Shown piece by piece: positions 26,001-37,516 of a DNA stretch of 64,000 nucleotides (within the stretch, counting starts at the first letter, position 1; every line of letters begins with the position of its first letter). The stretch spans positions 3,317,401 to 3,381,400 of the forward strand of contig OX359198.1 of the NCBI GenBank assembly GCA_947172415.1. Direction: 5' to 3'. Made by a program: the position numbers and the translations under genes. This DNA is from Chondrosia reniformis. Lineage: Eukaryota > Porifera > Demospongiae > Chondrillida > Chondrillidae. The notes under the pieces are model-generated. The model ran no database searches and was not told where the DNA came from. It worked only from the letters and a program-made list of their open reading frames with translations.

Positions 26001-27300
26001 CAGTTGTGTATACTAGTTGTGTGTAATTGTTGAATGTATTAGTTGCTTGTACCAGTAGTGTGTACTAATTGTACGTACTAGTCACATGTACTAGTTGTAT
26101 GTACTAGCTGTATGAACTAGATGTATGAACTAATTGTATGTACTAGTTATGTGTACTAGTAAGTAGTTGCATGTACTAGTTATACGTATTAGTTTAATGT
26201 ACTTGTTGTATGTATAAGGTGTATGTACTAGTTACAATCTGTATTTATTAGTTGTATGTTCTAGTTGTATATACTACTTGTATGTAGTTATATGTAATAG
26301 TTTTATGTACTAGCTGTGTGTAATTTTTTATGTACTAGTTGTATTTACTACTTGTATGTACTAGTCATATGTACTAGATGCATGTACTAGTTGTATTTAC
26401 TAATTGTATGTGCTAGTAAGTGGTTGATGTACTAGCTATATGTACTAGTTGTATGTACCAGCTGTATGAACTAATTCTATGTACTAATTGTATGTACTAA
26501 TTGTATGTTCCAGTTGTATATACGAGTAAGTAGTTGCATGTCCCAGTTATATGTACTAGTTGTATGTACTTGGTGTATGGACTAGTAACAATCTGTATTT
26601 ACTTTTGTTAAGTACAAGTTTTATGTAGTTTATATGTACTAGTTGTATATATTAGTTGTGTGTAATTGTTGAATGTACTAGTTATATGTACTAGTTGTAT
26701 GTACTAATTGTATGTACTAGTTGTATGTACTAATTGTATGGACTAGTTGTATGTACTAGTGGTATGTACAAGGTGTATGTACTAGTAACAATCTGTTTTT
26801 ACTAGTTGTATGTACTAGTTTTATGAACTACTTTAATGTAGTTATATGTACTAGTTTTATGTACTAATTGTGGGTAATTGTTGTATGTACAAGCTGTATA
26901 TACTAGTTATATGTACTTCTTGTATTTACTACTAGATGTAATTACTAGTTGTATGTGCTAGTTGTATGTACTAGTTGTAGTTACTAGTTGTGTGTAATTG
27001 TTGTATGTACTAGTTATATTTACTAGTTGTAGTTACTAGTTGTATGTACTAATATTATGTACTAGTTCTATGTACTAGAAACTAGTTGTATGTTCTAGTT
27101 GTAAGTACTAGTTGTTTTAAGTGGTTGTATGTTGTTATAGGTATTCCTTGTATGTAGTAGTTGTGTGTAATTTATGTAAGTACTAGTTATATTTACTAGT
27201 TGTAGTAAATAATTTTATATACTAGTTGTATGCACTAGAAACTATCTCTGTGTACTAGTTGTGTGTACTAGTTGTATGTAGTTATATGTGCTAGTTGTAT
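22417..27300 (+). repeat. Right arm of the 4.9-kb-arm palindrome
   Basis: Mirror of 15,746-20,629. The inner end lies within Naiad copy B and the outer end in ordinary forward satellite that continues without a break past 27,300 (CTAGTTGTAT then GTACTATATAG). Because both of its borders are internal to continuous sequence, this arm is the likely template for the left arm. The 1,787-bp spacer is 20,630-22,416. Confidence 0.92.
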
Positions 27301-28936
27301 GTACTATATAGTTGTGTGTAATTGTTATACGTACTAGTTATTTTTACTAGTTGTAGTTACTGGTTGTATGTACTAGTTTTATGTTCTAGTTGTAGGTACT
27401 AGTTGTATATATGTTCTAGTAGGTAGTTGTATGTACTAGTAAGTAGTTGAATGTGTTAGTTCTATGTACTAGTTTTATGCACTAGTTGTTTGTAGAAGTT
27501 GTATGTACTAGTTATATGTACTAGTTGTATGTACTGGGTCTATGAACTAGTAAGTAGTTGATGTACTAGTTATATGTACTAGTTGTGTGTACTAGCTGAA
27601 TGTACTAGTTGTATGTGCTAGTAGTATGTATTAGTTGTATGTACTAGTAACTATCTGTAGGCACTAGTTATATTTACTAGTTTTTGAACTAGTTGTATGT
27701 AGTTATATGTACTACTTCTATGTAGTAGTTGTCTTTAATTGTTGTATGCAATAGGTATATTTAGTAGTTGAAGTTACTAGTTTTATGTAATAGTTGCATG
27801 TACTAGCTCTTTTTATATTTACTAGTTGGAGGGTCTAGTTGTATATACTCAATTGTAAGTAGTAGTTTCCTGTTCTAATTGTATGAACTATTTGTATATA
27901 CTAGTTTTGTGCCAGTTGTATGTTCTAATTGTATGTACTAGCTATGTACTAGATGTTTGCAATAGTTGTTTGTAATTATTCTATGTACTTTTATATATAC
28001 CAGTTGTATGTATATTCTAGTTGTATGTACTAGTAGTATGTTTTATGTACTAGTTCTATGTACTAGCTTTATGTACTAGTTGTCTGTAGAGGTTGTATTT
28101 TCTAGTTGTATGTATATACTAGTTGTATGTCCTAGTAATATGTTCTAGTTTTATATACCATATATGTACTAGTTATATGTGTAAGTACTCGTTATATGTA
28201 TTAGTTGTATGGGCTAGTTATCTGTACTATATTTATATGTACTAGTAATATCAACTGGTTATATGTACTAGTTCTATGTTGTAGTCTTAGTAATAGTTGT
28301 ATGAACTATATAGTTGTACGTACTGGTTGTATGTACTAGTAGGTAGTTCATGTACCAACTACATGTACTAGTTGTTTGTACCAGCTGTATGTACTAGTTG
28401 TTTGTACAAGTTGTATATAGAAATTGTAAGTTTTAGTTTAATCTACTAGTAGGTAGTGGTATGTACTAGTTATATGTTCAAGTTATATATAATAGTTGTA
28501 TGTACTAGGGAATGTACTAGTAACAATCTGTATTTACTTGTTTTATGTACTAGTTTGATGTACTACTCGTATGTAGTTATATATACTAGTTGTATGTACT
28601 AGGTGTATGCACTGGTAACAATCTGTATTTACTAATTGTATGTACTAGTTGTATGTACTAGTTGTACGTACTAGTAAGTAGTTGCATGTACTAGTTATAT
28701 GTATTAGTTTCATGTAAAAGTTGTATGTACTAGGTGTATGTACTTGTAACAATCTGTATTTACTAGTTATATGTAATAGTTGTATGTACTACTTGTATGT
28801 AGTTATATGTACTAGTTGTATATACTAGTTGTGTTTAATTGTTGTATGTACTAGTTGTATGAACTAGTTGTGTGTACTAGTCATATGTACTAGATCTATG
28901 TACTAGTTGTATTTACTAATTGTATGTAGTGGTTGT
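23073..28936 (+). repeat. 13-bp satellite array, forward orientation (segment with right palindrome arm)
   Basis: Continuous forward 13-bp satellite. Recurrent variant blocks such as TAGTAACAATCTGTATTTACTAG and GTAGTTATATGTACTAG appear every few hundred bases, suggesting older higher-order repeats. It ends at the LINE inserted at 28,937. No gene is seen. Confidence 0.93.
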
Positions 28937-30858
28937 GGGAAGAATTCAAGGGGGTTATCTTAGGGACAGCTGAAGAAGTGTGTGGGAGAAGAAAATGCCA
29001 AAGCAGTAAGAAGAGAACTGGATGGTGGAGCAAGGAGGTCGAAGCAGCTATCAGGAAAAAGAAGATAGCATACGAGAGGTGGATCCAAGTGAAAACTACA
29101 GAGGCAAGGGAAATGTATATCGTGGCAAAGAAAGAAGCTAGACAAGTGGCGAGGAAGGCTAAAAATGACGAATGGATCCAGCTCGGTGAGTCCCTCCAGC
29201 ATGATTTTGCCAAGAACCAACGGAAATTCTGGGGAAAGATAAGAGCAACGGTGAAAGGGAGGCATGAAGTGGGGAGAGTATGCGACGAGAATGGGCAGGT
29301 GATCTGTGAGGAGGAGAAGGTGAAAGTGAGATGGAAAGAGTACTTTGCCTCATTGTTTCAGGCCAATGATGTACCACAGCAAAGGGTGAGTAAGGAAGTA
29401 ACAGGGGAGGAGGTTCAGGTGGAGGAGACCGTAGAGGAGACTGTAGAAGAGATTATTTTAGAAGAAATACGAAGAAGCATTGCTAGGCTAAAGAATAGGA
29501 AAACGCCAGGGGTGTGTGATATAAGTGGTGAGATGCTGAAGGCTGGGGGTGAAGTAGTAGTAGAATGGTTGCATAGAATTATGAACAGAGCATGGATGAA
29601 CAGCATGGTGCCTGATGATTGGAGGAAAGCACTAGTGGTGCCAGTACATAAGAAAGGCAGCAAAGTGCAATTTAAGAACTACCGAGGGATCAGTCTGCTA
29701 AGTATACCGGGGAAGGTGTATGCTAAGATACTGGACAAGAGGATGAGAGATATTACGGAAGAGAAGATTTTGGAAGAACAAGGGGCCTTTCGGAAGAGGA
29801 GAAGCTGTACGGATCAACTGTTTACTGTCAGAATGTTAAGTGAGAAGGTTATTGCAAAGAACAAAAGTATGATCATGGTATGTGTGGATCTGGAGAAAGC
29901 CTATGACAATGTAAACAGGGAGATGATGTGGAAGGTGCTGGAAGATTATGGAATTAGAGGAAGCTTGGTGAAGGCAGTCAGATCAATGTATGTGAATTGT
30001 GAGGCATGTGTGAAAGTACAAAAAGGCACATCGGACTGGTTCAAGGTGGAGCAGGGGGTGAGACAGGGTTGTGTAATGTCCCCGTGGCTCTTTAATGTGT
30101 ACATGGACCATATATTGAGGGAGGCGAAGGAGAGGTTTAGTGGAGGAGTCAAACTGAAAGATAGAAATGTGCAGTTTCTCTTATTTGCGGATGACCTAAT
30201 GCTAGTGGTTGAGAAAGAGGAGGATGTGGAGAGCAATCTAAGGATCTTAGACGGTGTGATGGCAAAGTGGCAGATGAAGATGAACTGGGGGAAGACTAAG
30301 GCAATGGTTGTGAAAAGAGGAGGAGGTCCATGCAATGTATCGGTAAAGGGGGAGAAGATAGAAGAAGTGAAGGTGATGAAGTATTTAGGGGCAATGTTCA
30401 ATGAGGAGGGGTCATGCAAGGATGAGGTTGATAGCAGAATAGGGCTGACATGCAGAACCATAGGGGCACTGAGAAAGGAGGTTGTAGATCGTAAAGAGCT
30501 AAGCAAGGCCACAAAATTGAGAGTATACAATGCCGTGGTGAAGCCTAAACTACTCTATGGCAGTGAAACGTGGACACTGCAGAACAGGCACAAGAAGAAG
30601 CTGCAGGCAACAGAGATGAGATACCTGAGGAAAGTTGAGGGTGTCACAAGAATGGACAGGATGAGAAGCGATGACATTAGAGAGAGACTGAGGCAAGAAG
30701 ATGTTATAGATACTGTAATAAGAAAGAAGAAGCAATGGATGAAGAAGATTGAAGAGATGCCAGAAGAGAGACTAGTGAAGACGGTGTATATAGAGGAGCT
30801 GCCAGGAAAGAGACCAAGAGGGAGACCGCGGAAAAGATGGGAAGATGACTTGAATTAA
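28937..30858 (+). CDS. LINE reverse transcriptase, 5'-truncated, otherwise open
   Basis: About 640 codons without a stop, starting in mid-protein (WEEFKGVILGTAEEV; the TTG at 28,933 belongs to the flanking target duplication and is not a real start). Numbered from that TTG: linker with WWSKEVEAAIRKKK at 31-44; RT fingers with KTPGVCDISGEMLK at 190-203 and VVPVHKKGSKVQFKNYRGIS at 235-254; motif A CVDLEKAYD at 317-325; motif B RQGCVMSPWLF at 377-387; catalytic FADD at 418-421. The C-terminal region LLYGSETWTLQ (540-550) to RPRGRPRKRWEDD is common in RTE-like LINE ORFs. It stops with TAA at 30,856-30,858. With no nuclease domain and no own promoter it is probably inactive; an internal Met start cannot be excluded. 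RTE is the best clade guess. Confidence 0.88.
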
Positions 30859-31002
30859 TGATAAAACTTATACAGAACTGTGCATGCATATATCTAAGTT
30901 CGTATATCTTTATTTTAAAGCAACAGGTCCAGTAGGTATTATAACAATATGTATTCTGGCTACCTCCTACATAGGAGAAACGCTGTTGTGATTGATTGAT
31001 TG
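30859..31002 (+). other. LINE 3' untranslated region and GATT simple-repeat tail
   Basis: 144 bases between the stop codon and the target duplication. The last 16 or so bases are a run of GATT units. No poly-A tail is seen. Confidence 0.75.
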
Positions 31003-34000
31003 ATGTAGTGGTTGTACGCAATAGGAAGTAGTTGTATGTACTAGTTCTATGTACTACTTGTATGTACTAGTAAGTAATTGATGTACTAGCTATATGTATT
31101 AGTTGTATGTACCAGCTGTGTGTACTAGTTCCATGTACAAGTTGTATGTTCTAATTCTATGTTCCAGTTGTATGTACGAGTAAGTAGTTGCATGTACTAG
31201 TTATATGTACTAGTTGTGTGTACTAGTTGTATGTTCTAGGTGTATGTACTAGTAACAATCTGTATTTACTAGATATAAGTACAAGTTTTATAACGTCATA
31301 TGTACTAGTTGTATATACTAGTTGTGTGTATTTGTTGAATGTAGTAGTTATACGTACTAGTTTTTTGTGGAAATTGTATGTACTACTAACTAGATGTATG
31401 TACTAGTTGAATGTGCTAGTTCTATGTAGTTGTATGTAGTAGTTTTACATACAAGATGGGTGTAATTTGTGTACGTACTAGTTGTATGTACTAGTTGTAT
31501 ATATATACTAGTTGTAAGTTCTAGTACTAGTTTATTTGCTAGGTACTAGGTTGGTTCTAGTTGTATGCACTAGTTGTATGTACTAGATGTTTGTACTAGT
31601 TTTATGTATTCAATACAAGTTGTATATACTAGTTGTATATACTAGTTGTATGTACTAGTTATATGTACTAGTTGTTTGTACTAATTGTATGTTCTAGTTA
31701 TGTTGTAGTTGTATATAGTATTTATATGTACTAGTTTAATGTAGTAATTGTGTGTACTAGTTATATTTACTGGTTGTGTGTACTAGTTGTATGTTCAAGT
31801 AAAAGTTATAACAAAGTATTAGGTAGGTACTATTTGTATGTACTAATCGTTTGAACTAGTTCTATATACTAATTGTATATTCAAGTTTTATGTACTAGTT
31901 GTATTTATGTACTAGTTGTATGTACTGGTTGTATGTACTATTTATATGTACTAGATATATGTGTTTATGTGCTAGTTATATGTAGTAGTTGTGTGTTCTA
32001 CATGTATATACTAGTTGTATAAAATAGTTATATGTACTAGTTGTATGTACAAGTTATAGGTTCTAGTACTAGTTATACTAGGTACTATATAGGAAGATTT
32101 TAGTTGAATGTACTAGACACAAGTTGTATATACTTTTTGTATGTATTAATTGTGTGTTATTGTTGTATGTACTTGTTGTATGCACTATTTATATGTATTA
32201 ACTGTATGTACTAGTAGTAAGTACTAGTTGTATGCTCTAGTACTAGTTATACTAGGTACTAATTAGGTGCTAGTTGTATGTACTAGTTGTATGTACTAGT
32301 TGTATGTACTAGTTTTATGGACTATTTGTGTGTACTAGTTGTTTGTACTAGTTTTATGGACTATTTGTGTGTACTAGTTGTTTGTACTAGTTGTATGTAC
32401 TCGATACTAGTTGTATGACTAGGTGTAGATACTAGTTGTAGGTTCTAGTACCAGTTGTACTACGTACTAAGTAGCTTCTAGTTGTATGTACTAGTTTTAT
32501 GTACCACTTGTAGGTTCTAGTTTATGTTCTAGTTGTATATACTATTTATATGTGCTAGTTTTCTGTGAATGCACTAGTTTAGTGTAGTAATTGTGTGTTC
32601 TAGTTATATGTACATAGTTGTGTGTAGTAGTTGTATGTACTAGTTGTATGTACTATTTATATGTAATGGGTATATGTGTATGTACTAGTTATATGTAGTA
32701 GTTGTGTGTACTAGGTGTATATACTAGCTGTATGTTCTAGTTATATGTACTATTGTATGTACTGGTTGTAGGTTCTAGTCCTAGTTATACTAGGTACTAC
32801 GTAGGTCCTAGTTGCATGTACTAGAAACAAGTTGTATGTACTCTTTGTATGTACTAGTTGTATGTACTAGATTTATGTTCTAGTTGTATGTAGTAGTTGT
32901 ATGTATTAGTTGTATGCATTAGTTTTATGTACTCGTAAATTGTTGTTTGTACTAATTGTATGTACTACAATTATGTACTCATAACTAGTTGTGTGTAGTA
33001 ACTGTATATACTAGTTTTAGGTATTAGTTGTATGTACTAGTTGTGTGTACTGGTTGCATGCACTAGTTATATGTACTAGTTTAATGTAATAGTTGTATGT
33101 ACTAGTTATATGGACTAGTACATACAGCTAGTACATACAACTAGTACATACAACAAGTACATACAACTAATACATACAACTTCTAAATAACTAGAACAAA
33201 CAACTATTAAATATAACTAGTTGTAGGTACTAATTATGTGTACTAAATGTATGTAATAGTTGTATGTACTAGTTGTATTTACTAGTTGCACATTAAAGTT
33301 GTATGTACTAGTATTAGGGACTACTTGTGTGTACTCGTTACTAGTTGTATGTACTACTTGTAAGGACTAGTTGCATGTACACACTGGTTGAATGTACTAG
33401 TTGTATAAAGTAGTCATATGTACTAGTTATATGTACTTGTTGTATATACTAGGTACATATACAAGTTATATATATCTAATAGTTATATACTACTTGTATG
33501 TTCTAGTTGTGTGTACTATTTATGTGTATTACTTGTAATAACTGATTGTATGTAATTTACTTGTTGTATGTACCAGTACTAGTTACATTTTCACGTTGAA
33601 GAGCCTAAATGTACATGCTAGTTGTATGAACTAGTTTTATGGACTATCTGAATATACTAGTTGTATGTTCTAGTTATATTTACTAGTTATTTGGACTAGT
33701 TTTTTACCAGGTGTATGGACTAGTTGTATGTACTAGTATATACTAGGTTTATTTACCAGTTGTAGGTACAATTTGTATGTACAAGTTTATGTAATAGTTG
33801 TTTCTACTGATTGTATGTACTAGTTGTGTGTACTAGTTGTAAGTACCAAATATGTCGTAGTTGTTTATGCACTTTTTATTGACTAGTTGTATGAACTAGT
33901 TGTATGAACTAGTTGGAGGTACTATTACTGGTAATATTAAAGAGTTGTAGGTACTATTACTGGTAATATTAAGGAGTTGTAGGTACTACTTGTATGTACC

Positions 34001-34150
34001 AGTTATATGTACTAGTTATATGTACTAGTTATATGTACAGGTATATATACTAGCTATATATATATACTAGTTTTGTACTACTTCTATGTACTACTTGAAA
34101 TACTAGTTATGTGTACTAGTTGTATGTTCTATTTGAATGTATTATTTGCA
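31003..34150 (+). repeat. 13-bp satellite array with a short inverted patch
   Basis: Forward satellite. From about 33,115 to 33,225 the units read in reverse (CTAGTACATACAACTAGTAC), then forward again. A short stretch near 33,590-33,620 (TTCACGTTGAAGAGCC) departs from the unit and resembles sequence near 38,145-38,165. No gene is seen. Confidence 0.9.
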
Positions 34151-34540
34151 TGAAAAATCTAAGATACCATTTCCTACATGCTATATGCCTATTCTGTAAA
34201 AAGAGCCTATAGGGGAACTAAACCTAAAGAGAGCTTTAGATGAAGATACAGGAGTCTTTTCTTCCTTCTTTTTCACTTCTTTCATCTTCTTCTCCACTGG
34301 GTCAGACAGCCGTTTCTGGGAATTCCACCCTTCATCAGTGATCTTGAGAGTCTTTGTCTTTTTCTGTATCTTGATCTTCTGTGAATCCTTGGCTCGCTAT
34401 GCTAAATCTAGGGGCCTTATATACACTATTTTGTCGCCAAAAGTTAAATAAGGTGTTAACTAAGACACATGATGAAATTCAATTTTATGAAAGGAATGTA
34501 GGTCCAATTAACTTTGATGAATTAATTATAAATCTATTAG
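34151..34540 (-). repeat. Naiad pseudo-LTR, downstream copy
   Basis: 3' end of copy A, matching 37,647-38,037 almost base for base and also present in copy B from 21,497. A plus-strand frame of 70 codons (34,381-34,593, and its twin at 21,727-21,939) starts here but runs antisense to the element and shows no known similarity; I do not call it a gene. I could not make out a hammerhead ribozyme core. Confidence 0.85.
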
Positions 34541-34589
34541 TAAACTTGCTTGTACGGGTAAAACAGACTCAGAATAACTATAGACAAAA

Positions 34590-35010
34590 GTAGGATATAT
34601 TACGTAAGTCTACCCTTAGGTCTTTTGTAGTAACATTTCCTTGGAGGTGGGGTAACACAATATGGGGTAACACAAGACAGTCCTTAAGCATACTAGCTAG
34701 TTTTTGCTTACACTGGATTCTAACTAGAGGCTGCCGGGATAGGAAGGTTTTAAAGGTTGATTTTAGCTTAAAGTATTTTAACCCTGCTTAATAAGCCTAT
34801 TGCATAACTGCAAACTTTTAGCCTGTAAACTGTAGAAGTCACTACATATTCTGGAATACCTAATTAGTTGTGAAATAAAGACACCATAGGCTGGGGTATT
34901 AGGAATATTACTATCTAAATGGGGGAAATTTACTATATCAAAGTTAAAGTCCTCTCGCTTATCATATACTTTAGTGATAAATTGATTGTTAGTAATAGTT
35001 ATATCTAAGT
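34590..35010 (-). pseudogene. Naiad RT C-terminal (thumb) region, copy A
   Basis: Beyond the TAG at 35,011 the -1 frame continues the RT: LDLDITITNNQFITKVYDK, then KREDFNFDIVNFPHLDSNIP, AYGVFISQLIRYSRICSDFY and LQAKSLQLCNRLIKQG. These match the usual PLE sequence after the YIDD box. Copy A then meets a TAA after IKQG because one base is missing; copy B reads on with YKYFKLKSTFK. This region confirms that the stop at 35,011 lies inside, not at the end of, the RT. Confidence 0.75.
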
Positions 35011-35214
35011 CTAAAAAGGGGGATTTTTAGGGCTGGTATTTGTCTTTTTAAGAATACGTTCTTTGGGGTAAATATCACTAATTGACAGTTCAAAATCCTT
35101 GTTGTTAATACATAAAAGGTCATCAATATACCTATAGGTATTGGAAAATTTAATAGCTAGGGTGATGTTATCCTTAAGTAGTCCTTTCATAAACTCACAC
35201 TCATAGGCAAACAA
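35011..35214 (-). pseudogene. Naiad RT catalytic YIDD segment, copy A
   Basis: 67 codons from FAYECEF through the catalytic box NTYRYIDDLLCINN to SPKNPPF, then TAG at 35,011-35,013. It is separated from the main RT frame by a one-base deletion near 35,225, where copy B has an extra C and reads GTDCAPAVANLF. The heptamer C-CCT-TTT (35,014-35,020) stands directly before the stop, exactly as in copy B. Confidence 0.82.
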
Positions 35215-35228
35215 AAAAAGATTAGCAA

Positions 35229-36281
35229 CTACAGGGCACAGTCAGTACCCATAGGGATACCTACACATTGCTTAAATACAGAACCGTCTACACATACATA
35301 AATGTTGTCAATAAGGTAATTAAAGAGCTCTACTAAGTGAACAGCTGTGACTGCTTTATTGGAGACATTGTTAGACCAAAAGGCTTTATCCTGACAGACT
35401 TCTATATATTGGGACTTCCTACAGGTATAGGCACTATGAATAAGGTTAGTAATCTTATCTCTAAGTAGGTTATGGGGGATCGCTGTATATAATGTAGAAA
35501 AATCAAAACTAGCTAGCTGGGTTTTTCTAGCGGGTATAGACCTAAGACTATCTAAGACTTCTAGTGAGTTTTCTACTATCCAAAAGGCATTAACACCAGT
35601 ATTCCTATATATACCTAGGCAGTATTCTCTAAAATGTTTGAGAATTAGTCTGAGTGCCGAATTTAGAAATCCAGAAAGGGGTTTGGTAGTACATTTGTGA
35701 GAAGCAGCTATGAATCTGTAGCTGTAAGGGTTCTTATGTAGCTTAGGCATCCCGTAAAAAGAGGGAAGGTTACACCAGTCTGGTTTAGGTTCTAAGTTCT
35801 CAAATTTTAAGAAATCTATGTGTTTCCTAATTAACTGTTGAGGTTCTACTGTATATTGAGCATAAGTGGAGGTACTGCCTAGTTCTTCATTAATAATCTG
35901 TCTATAGTAGGTCTTACATATAAATATTATATTATTAGAGGCCTTATCGGCAGGGGCTATAACATACTTATCATGTAGGTCTGCTAAGAATTTCTTAATT
36001 TTAGGGCAAGTAAGGGTCTTCTTGGCTACTGAGGATTTGGTATACAATTTAGACAGCTTAGAGATCCTATCATTAATTTTCTTAAGTACAGTATTTTCCC
36101 ACTCACTAAATACAGAAATAGATACATTTTCTCTACGGGCCCAGGTAATCTTATATTTTCTAAGACCTTCCTTACACATTTTTAAAGCAGTTACCCAATT
36201 AAAGTTATTAGGTTCTCTAAATTTTGGTCCTTTCTTAAGAAGTTTTCTAAGTTTTTGGGTTACTAACAATACGTAGGTCAC
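35229..36281 (-). pseudogene. Naiad reverse transcriptase, main part, copy A
   Basis: 350 codons in one frame. Numbered from the first codon of this frame: LRKLLKKGPKFREPNNFN (11-28), KYVIAPADKASNNIIF (105-120), FYGMPKLHKNPYSYRF (175-190), motif A SFDFSTLYTAIPHN (258-271) and the start of motif B CVGIPMGTDC (339-348). These are hallmark blocks of Penelope-like RTs, which are related to telomerase RT. The true protein enters from the upstream frame: GDLRIVSNPK joins LRKLLKKG after a one-base insertion in an A run near 36,260. It exits by another frameshift near 35,225. The nominal start here is an artefact of the shift. Confidence 0.87.
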
Positions 36282-36771
36282 CTGTTAAAACATGGCCTAG
36301 GAGCTTGTAAATGAAGGGGGACTTGTGACACTCACATGGTTCTGGTTTTCTAAAGACATCTGACTTAGAGGCTTGTGAAAAGTTAAAGATTTGAGGTCCT
36401 ATTGGTTGGGTATACTTATATACTACATATGGGGGCTCTTTGTTTTGTATAAAGGGTGGGACAGTTTCTAACACTAACTTTTGGTTTAAGATACCTGAGA
36501 GGCCTATTTTTTCTACACCTTCATTATGAAACACGATTTTAAGAAACCCTTCTGGACTTGTCGTTTTCGTTGGGTGTTTGGGAAGGCTGGCTGAAGCGCG
36601 TGCTTTAATAACGTCTTTAATCATTAGCATAAGTCTAAGTGGAAAAGGTGTTTCTGGGGTATAGATGAGACATTGTACCGAGTTTAACAAACGATGAAGG
36701 TGTCGAGCTTGTAATGCAAAAGTATCGCGTTTAAGTTTGGCTAGAAACCCCACGTTCTTGTAAAGTGGTAG
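36247..36771 (-). pseudogene. Naiad linker with CxC motif, copy A
   Basis: About 174 codons between nuclease and RT, in the same frame as the nuclease segment upstream but separated from it by a TGA (36,772-36,774). Near the end it carries KPEPCECHKSPFIYKLLGHV (CxC at 36,328-36,336) followed by LTGDLRIVSN. A short domain with a CxC motif between an N-terminal GIY-YIG nuclease and the RT is characteristic of the permuted PLE clade. The frame ends at TAG 36,247 only because of the A-run insertion. Confidence 0.82.
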
Positions 36772-37516
36772 TCATTCTTTGAGCCATTCAGGGTCGAAGG
36801 TAGCGTTATTACTACTTCCTGTCGATTTTAGATTGGAGCGCCGATGCCGTCTTTTATGAGATAAGCGATTAAAAAGGTTCCATACGATGATTTCTTTTTT
36901 AAGTTTTGAAATATTGCCAACGCCTTTAATGTTATCGTTAAGTCCATATGGGTAAATAGAGCAGAGTTCCTTGTACCAGAATGCTTCTCTCAGTAGTCTG
37001 AGGCTAGTAGAATTAGGTGTCTCAGGTATCTGTTCTATGGGCATAATCAAGGCATCATCAAAACTATGCTTATCAGAATTAAAGTGATTGTAAAGATACA
37101 GTGGCTTAAAACCTTTGGTACTAGTCCTATGGTTGTTCATTCTACTTCTAAGCATCTGAGAGGTTCTCCTACATACTGTACATCACATTGTTTACAAGTA
37201 ATAAGATACACAACATTCCTACTCTGGCATCCTAGGGACCACAAGGGCTACGGACTTGATAGGTCCTGCCAGTAACTGAACTCTTAAAAGTAGGGCCAGT
37301 AACTAAAGAGGGACATGTTTTACACCGCTTATTGCTACACTTCTTAACTAGTGAGGGGCTAGCTTGCCCACCAGTAGGCACCCCTCTACCTACAGATGGG
37401 GGAGAGTTAGCTAACTTTTCATCACCAGGCACCCTACCTTTACCTAATGACGGGGAGCTTGTTAACCCGGGCGACCTCCCAGCCGGTATCCTATCTCTAT
37501 ACTTTGTACTTGTCAT
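36772..37516 (-). pseudogene. Naiad N-terminal GIY-YIG endonuclease, copy A
   Basis: The ATG at 37,516 opens a basic, Ser/Pro-rich leader that ends in a Cys cluster, KKCSNKRCKTCPS. After a one-base shift near 37,230 the GIY motif NVVYLITC (37,194-37,217) and the YIG motif QYVGE (about 37,165-37,178) follow. After a second shift near 37,160 the frame runs MLRSRMNNHR, LYNHFNSDKHSFDD and REAFWYKELCSIYPYGLN, the usual C-terminal half of PLE GIY-YIG nucleases with HFNS-H and FW signatures. It meets TGA at 36,772, in frame with the CxC linker beyond. Nicking of target DNA is the known role in the family. Two frameshifts make this copy inactive unless they are sequencing errors. Confidence 0.82.

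Larger units (their letters stand above)
28937..31002 (+). mobile_element. 5'-truncated RTE-like LINE with target duplication and GATT tail
   Basis: A 2,066-bp insertion flanked by the 13-bp direct repeat ATGTAGTGGTTGT (28,924-28,936 and 31,003-31,015), which matches a variant satellite unit. The 3' end is a short simple repeat (TTGATTGATTGATTG) instead of poly-A, as usual in RTE elements. The apurinic endonuclease domain is missing: the element starts in the linker between endonuclease and RT, so 5' truncation during reverse transcription is likely. The open RT frame and clean duplication point to a recent insertion. Confidence 0.9.

Noticed and set aside
34151-34540. Hammerhead ribozyme in the Naiad pseudo-LTR
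   Set aside because: I could not find a convincing CTGATGA core with matching stems on the element strand; Naiads are reported to lack canonical ones.
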